Shown: in pieces, positions 5,566 through 8,859 of the stretch
Layout of the letters: every line of letters starts with the position of its first letter
Position numbering within the stretch: position 1 is the stretch's first letter
Source: Bacteroidota bacterium
Lineage (GTDB): Bacteria; Bacteroidota; Bacteroidia; Bacteroidales; JAADJA01
Direction: 5' to 3'
Assembly: GCA_024278155.1 (NCBI GenBank)
Contig: JAJRTT010000505.1
Span: forward strand, 1 to 8,859
DNA length: 8,859 nt
Translations under genes and position numbers: made by a program
Notes under the pieces: model-generated
Told to the model about the DNA's origin: nothing
The model's database searches: none
What the model saw: the letters and a program-made list of their open reading frames with translations, nothing else

Positions 5566-6189
5566 CTATTTGTGAAATATCTTACTGGTTTTTATTGGCG
5601 GCGAAACAACAATTTCCGCAACTCCCGAGACATTTCCCACACAGCCCGATTTGTTTTTGACCGAGACTAAAGTAAATTTATGTTGTTCGGGAGGATTGGA
5701 CAATGACCTTGTTTCAATATTAAAAGGGCTTTTATCAATTCCGGTTATTTCAATATCGGTTTTTCCATCATTATAGGTAATGTCCCAAGGGGCTGTCCCT
5801 GTTAATGCAACAGCAATCTTGTCTGTTCCGGTGTTGCCGTCAAATAAAGTATCCGAACCGCTAATTACCGCTGTTGGAACAGGATATTTATATACCTTTA
5901 GCGTTACAGGGTCACCTGACCGCCCATATTTATTTGTTTCCACTACTTTAATCGTCTCCTCGGAAAGAGTTTCCGTATTGGTCCATTCCACTTCAACACT
6001 ATCGGATTTTATGTCAACACCATATAATGCCTTTCCCCCTTCACTGATTTCCCAGGTGTAAGTAGAACCTTCGGTTTTTATCACCTTATAGTATTCAACA
6101 CTGCCCGCACAAACTGTATCGGCAGGTACGTCTTGGGAAAATGCACTCAAACTAAAAACAAAAAAAACAACGATTACCAGATTTTTCAT
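5566..6189 (-). CDS. Secreted protein with Ig/PKD-like domains, unknown function
   Basis: 207 aa from the ATG at 6189; an in-frame TTG at 6207 would add six residues and is less likely. A clear signal peptide (MKNLVIVVFFVFSLSAFS, then Q) is followed by about 188 residues of beta-rich sequence. The first module, about residues 24-100, has the pattern C-A-G-S...Y-x-V...GSTYTWEIS-x-GG...VEVEW seen in PKD-like domains of Bacteroidota surface and adhesin proteins. The second, about 105-200, contains GTAPWDITYNDG and KNKSGCVGNVSG and looks like another Ig-type fold. There is no recognisable type IX secretion C-terminal sorting domain and no anchor, so it is probably periplasmic or exported another way. 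Its own terminator sits downstream; the ffh promoter lies in the divergent spacer. It resembles one slice of the long repeat proteins of the phylum. Function unknown. Confidence 0.8.
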   Translation of the reverse strand: MKNLVIVVFFVFSLSAFSQDVPADTVCAGSVEYYKVIKTEGSTYTWEISEGGKALYGVDIKSDSVEVEWTNTETLSEETIKVVETNKYGRSGDPVTLKVYKYPVPTAVISGSDTLFDGNTGTDKIAVALTGTAPWDITYNDGKTDIEITGIDKSPFNIETRSLSNPPEQHKFTLVSVKNKSGCVGNVSGVAEIVVSPPIKTSKIFHK

Positions 6190-6296
6190 AAAACTAAATA
6201 TTTTCAAATGTTATAAACTCTATTAATTTTTGGAGGTGATACGCATTTCATTCAAAATGGTTTTAAAAATAAATAAATTCTTTTTTTATATTTTAG

Positions 6297-6304
6297 TAGT
6301 TTTG
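6297..6304 (+). promoter_or_regulatory. Probable -7 box of the ffh promoter
   Basis: TAGTTTTG fits TAnnTTTG exactly and lies 21 bases before the ffh ATG, giving a leader of about 15 bases. No good TTG -33 element is visible at the right distance. Its position downstream of the in-frame TTG at 6230 argues against the longer reading of ffh. Confidence 0.55.
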
Positions 6305-6325
6305 CGTCCTAAAAATCACAATCAT

Positions 6326-7681
6326 ATGTTTGAAGGTTTATCAGAAAAACTAGAACGATCGTTTAAATTGCTCAAAGGGCATGGGCACATTACGGAAATC
6401 AATGTGGCCGAAACACTTAAAGAAGTCAGAAAAGCCCTTCTCGATGCGGATGTCAGCTATAAGATTGCCAAGGATTTCACAAACACCATTAAAGAAAAGG
6501 CACTTGGCCAAAAAATATTGACTTCTGTTTCCCCCGGACAGCTCATGGTAAAGATAGTCCACGATGAAATTGCCGATTTGATGGGTTCCGAATCAGTTGA
6601 CATCAACCTGAAAGGAAATCCGGCCGTAATCCTGATTTCAGGCCTTCAAGGTTCGGGCAAAACTACTTTTTCAGCAAAACTTGCCAATTACATTAAAAGC
6701 AAAAAAGGGAGAAACCCGCTACTTGTGGCAGGCGACGTTTACCGTCCGGCGGCTATTGACCAGTTGAAAGTCCTGGGAGACCAAATAAACGTAAAGGTTT
6801 TTTCCGAAGAAGAAAACAAAAACCCGGTCAAGATTGCGAAAAACGCAGTTTCACATGCCAAGGAATTTGGATTCAATGTGGTAATCATTGATACCGCGGG
6901 ACGACTTGCCATTGACAAGGAAATGATGAAGGAAATCACCGACATCAAGGAATCCATCAACCCTCAGGAAACCCTTTTTGTTGTAGATTCAATGACAGGC
7001 CAGGATGCTGTAAATACAGCAAAGGCCTTTAACGACCAACTTGACTTTGACGGGGTAATACTTACAAAACTGGACGGGGACACACGTGGTGGTGCGGCCA
7101 TTACCATAAAATCCGTTGTAAACAAGCCCATAAAATTCGTGGGCATTGGTGAAAAAATGGATGCCCTTGATGTTTTCCACCCAAGAAGGATGGCCGACAG
7201 GATACTTGGAATGGGCGATATTGTTTCACTTGTGGAAAAGGCCCAGGAACAATTTGATGCAGAAGAAGCCAGAAAACTCCAAAAGAAAATCGCTAAAAAC
7301 CAATTCAATTTCAACGATTTCCTAAATCAAATAAAGCAAATCAAAAAAATGGGAAACGTGAAAGATTTGATGGGCATGATCCCTGGAATGGGAAAATCAC
7401 TCAAAAACCTTGATATTGACGATGATGCCTTCAAAGGGATAGAAGCCATCATTTATTCCATGACGAACGAGGAAAGAGAGAACCCGAAATTGTTGAACGG
7501 AGGCCGAAGAAGAAGGATTGCCAATGGTAGCGGTTCTGATATCCAGGAAGTAAACCAACTGATAAAACAATTTGCCGAAACACAAAAAATGATGAAAATG
7601 ATGACCGGTGGCAAAGGTAAAAACCTGATGAAAATGATGGGCCAGGCAAATAACATGAAACGTGGGTTTAAAGGAAAATAA
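6326..7681 (+). CDS. ffh: Signal recognition particle protein Ffh (SRP54 GTPase)
   Basis: 451 aa, close to the usual length of bacterial Ffh. With SRP RNA it binds signal sequences of nascent inner-membrane and secreted proteins and delivers ribosomes to FtsY at the membrane. The N domain begins MFEGLSEKLERSFKLLKG. The GTPase domain has the P-loop GLQGSGKTT (106-114), DTAGR (189-193) and TKLDGD (247-252). The methionine-rich M domain carries the SRP-RNA-binding motif RRRRIANGSGS (394-404) and ends MMKMMTGGKGKNLMKMMGQ. Start: ATG 6326 gives the canonical N-terminus and lies just after a TAGTTTTG box; a 32-residue extension back to TTG 6230 would be Phe/Ile-rich, unlike the family, and lies upstream of the predicted transcript start. 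folD follows after 47 bases on the same strand, so they are probably co-transcribed. All key residues are intact. Confidence 0.98.
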   Translation: MFEGLSEKLERSFKLLKGHGHITEINVAETLKEVRKALLDADVSYKIAKDFTNTIKEKALGQKILTSVSPGQLMVKIVHDEIADLMGSESVDINLKGNPAVILISGLQGSGKTTFSAKLANYIKSKKGRNPLLVAGDVYRPAAIDQLKVLGDQINVKVFSEEENKNPVKIAKNAVSHAKEFGFNVVIIDTAGRLAIDKEMMKEITDIKESINPQETLFVVDSMTGQDAVNTAKAFNDQLDFDGVILTKLDGDTRGGAAITIKSVVNKPIKFVGIGEKMDALDVFHPRRMADRILGMGDIVSLVEKAQEQFDAEEARKLQKKIAKNQFNFNDFLNQIKQIKKMGNVKDLMGMIPGMGKSLKNLDIDDDAFKGIEAIIYSMTNEERENPKLLNGGRRRRIANGSGSDIQEVNQLIKQFAETQKMMKMMTGGKGKNLMKMMGQANNMKRGFKGK

Positions 7682-7728
7682 TTGGTATTTAAAATAAAGG
7701 GGCACTTGAATCAACAAAACCTATTTCG

Positions 7729-8607
7729 ATGAAACTAATAGACGGTAAAAAAACTTCACAGGAAATAAAAAAAGAAATTGCGACAGAGGTTGCAAAAATG
7801 ATCGACAATGAAGACCGGAGCCCTCATTTAGTGGCCATATTAGTAGGTGACGATCCGGCAAGCCAGACATATGTGAAGAACAAAGAAAAATCCTGTTCTG
7901 AAGTCGGGATTGTTTCCTCGATATATAATTATCCGGCGGATGTAACTGAAAAAGAACTTTTAGAGTCGATTGATTTTATTAATAAGGATGATGGGGTTGA
8001 CGGCTTAATTGTCCAATTGCCACTTCCAGGTCATATCTCCGAAAAGAAAATCATCGAAAGCATTGACCCTAAAAAGGATGTTGACGGGTTCCATCCACTG
8101 AATGTGGGCAAAATGGCCCTTGGGCTTCCTTCATTTCTGCCTGCAACCCCATTTGGTATCTTACAACTCCTTGAACGCTATAAAATCGAGACCGAAGGCA
8201 AAAAATGCGTTGTCCTTGGAAGGAGCCATATCGTTGGGTCACCAATGAGCATACTCCTTTCAAGAAAAGCTTATCCCGGAAATTGCACGGTAACTGTCTG
8301 TCATAGCCGGACAGAAAACTTAAAAGAAATCACGAAGGAAGCAGACATCCTTATCGTAGCTATGGGGCAAGCTCAAATGGTTAAGGCCGATATGGTTAAA
8401 AAAGGGGCCGTTGTAATTGATGTGGGCATCCACCGTATCCCTTCAGATAAAACCAAGTCGGGGTTTAGGTTAGTTGGTGATGTGGATTTTGATGAAGTTG
8501 CAAGCAAGGCTTCGTTCATTACCCCGGTCCCGGGAGGCGTTGGGCCCATGACCATTGTCTCCCTGCTCAAAAACACTTTGCTATCGGCCCAAAACAAAAG
8601 CCACTAA
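7729..8607 (+). CDS. folD: Bifunctional methylene-THF dehydrogenase / methenyl-THF cyclohydrolase
   Basis: 292 aa, full length for the family. FolD interconverts 5,10-methylene-, 5,10-methenyl- and 10-formyl-tetrahydrofolate with NADP(H) in the cytoplasm, supplying one-carbon units for purines and formyl-Met-tRNA. Visible signatures: GDDPASQTYVKNKEKSC (40-56), with Tyr48 and Lys52 matching the catalytic Tyr/Lys of the family; VQLPLPGH (95-102) with the conserved Gln96; KDVDGFHPLNVGK (116-128) with Asp119; the nucleotide-binding loop GRSHIVGSPM (164-173); and PVPGGVGPMT (266-275) near the C-terminus. No promoter-like TAnnTTTG box is seen in the 47-base gap after ffh, which suggests read-through from it; a secreted-protein gene follows after 24 bases. 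Nothing is unusual in the protein. Confidence 0.98.
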   Translation: MKLIDGKKTSQEIKKEIATEVAKMIDNEDRSPHLVAILVGDDPASQTYVKNKEKSCSEVGIVSSIYNYPADVTEKELLESIDFINKDDGVDGLIVQLPLPGHISEKKIIESIDPKKDVDGFHPLNVGKMALGLPSFLPATPFGILQLLERYKIETEGKKCVVLGRSHIVGSPMSILLSRKAYPGNCTVTVCHSRTENLKEITKEADILIVAMGQAQMVKADMVKKGAVVIDVGIHRIPSDKTKSGFRLVGDVDFDEVASKASFITPVPGGVGPMTIVSLLKNTLLSAQNKSH

Positions 8608-8631
8608 CTTCCACCTTGAACTTTTTTAAGC

Positions 8632-8859
8632 ATGAATTATTTCAAAAACTCCTTCCTCCCTGTTCTCATACTCCTCTTTGCTTTTTCCGAGAACCTGGTT
8701 GGCCAGGAAACTCGGCAAATCGATATTATTGATTACCCTTCAGTTCCTGAAACTTTCGGCAACCTCCCTTCAAAAGTGGAAGAAACCTCGGGACTTATCT
8801 ATTTGAACGGATCCGTTTGGACATTTAACGATAGTGGTGGAGAGCCTGAGATTTATAAA
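8632..8859 (+). CDS. Secreted protein, N-terminal part, possible beta-propeller
   Basis: 76 codons open to the window end. The protein starts MNYFKNSFLPVLILLFAFSE, a signal peptide probably cleaved near LVGQ at residue 25. After a short linker comes VEETSGLIYLNGSVWTFNDS, followed by GGEPEIYK. The pattern SGL-x-(Y/W)-hydrophobic-NG-x-(L/V)-W-T-x-NDSGG-x-x-x-(I/L)-Y resembles the first blade of secreted beta-propeller-like proteins common in Bacteroidota (family recalled, not searched). It begins 24 bases after the folD stop on the same strand and is likely co-transcribed with it, though a functional link to folate metabolism or SRP is not suggested. The rest of the gene, including any sorting domain, lies outside the window. 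Confidence 0.75.
   Translation, partial: MNYFKNSFLPVLILLFAFSENLVGQETRQIDIIDYPSVPETFGNLPSKVEETSGLIYLNGSVWTFNDSGGEPEIYK

Noticed and set aside
6232..6240. GGAGGTGAT, a strong Shine-Dalgarno match
   Set aside because: No start codon stands at a usable distance (the next in-frame ATG is about 17 bases on) and the ffh transcript probably starts further downstream.
6230..6325. Longer reading of ffh from a TTG at 6230
   Set aside because: The canonical Ffh N-terminus starts at the ATG at 6326, and the extension lies upstream of the predicted promoter.
6964..7717. Open frames on the minus strand within ffh
   Set aside because: They are antisense shadows of a well-supported ffh coding region, with low-complexity, Ser/Phe-rich translations.
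1..8859. CRISPR array, tRNA/rRNA genes, insertion sequences
   Set aside because: No regularly spaced repeats, no cloverleaf-like or rRNA sequence, and no transposase motifs or terminal inverted repeats were seen; the comparison with type III-E CRISPR is only one of logic.

Overview
The window looks like chromosomal DNA of a Bacteroidota member, probably a flavobacterium or cytophaga-like relative. The evidence is its AT-rich spacers, promoter-like TAnnTTTG boxes (-7 type) ahead of several genes, little use of Shine-Dalgarno sites, secreted proteins whose signal peptides end in FSQ, and Bacteroidota-type versions of a sigma factor, Ffh and FolD. I could run no database search, so taxonomy and family names rest on reading motifs.

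Layout. Positions 1-318 are a divergent regulatory region: the first codons of a leftward gene at the very edge, two copies of a 34-bp upstream block, and a promoter. A 59-aa secreted peptide gene follows (319-498, +), then a gene-poor spacer (499-762). A large TPR-CHAT caspase-like protein (763-4044, +) meets tail to tail, with a 4-nt overlap, a leftward two-gene unit: a membrane anti-sigma-like TPR protein (4041-4781, -) preceded by a sigma-70 family factor (4784-5383, -). Another copy of the 34-bp block lies directly upstream of the sigma gene. Next come a strong hairpin terminator (5519-5559), a secreted Ig/PKD-like protein (5566-6189, -), and a rightward housekeeping run: ffh (6326-7681), folD (7729-8607) and the start of a secreted, probably beta-propeller protein (8632 to the window end).

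How the genes may work together. The interesting part is the left 5.4 kb. A sigma factor, a transmembrane protein with an anti-sigma-like cytoplasmic part and extracytoplasmic TPRs, and a secreted, membrane-tethered TPR-CHAT protease with an intact His/Cys pair sit together. The sigma gene, the secreted peptide gene and the gene off the left edge share an almost fixed upstream block (ACAGGGTAACCTTTT...GGAATTAAC). The simplest hypothesis is a cell-envelope signalling module in which the CHAT protease acts on, or senses together with, the anti-sigma TPR domain, freeing the sigma factor to transcribe its own unit and a small regulon of exported products. This resembles in logic, but not in location or parts, the type III-E CRISPR case in which the TPR-CHAT protease Csx29 cleaves Csx30 and relieves a sigma factor. 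The gene content is read from the sequence; the pathway is inference. The right part (ffh, folD) is ordinary core genome.
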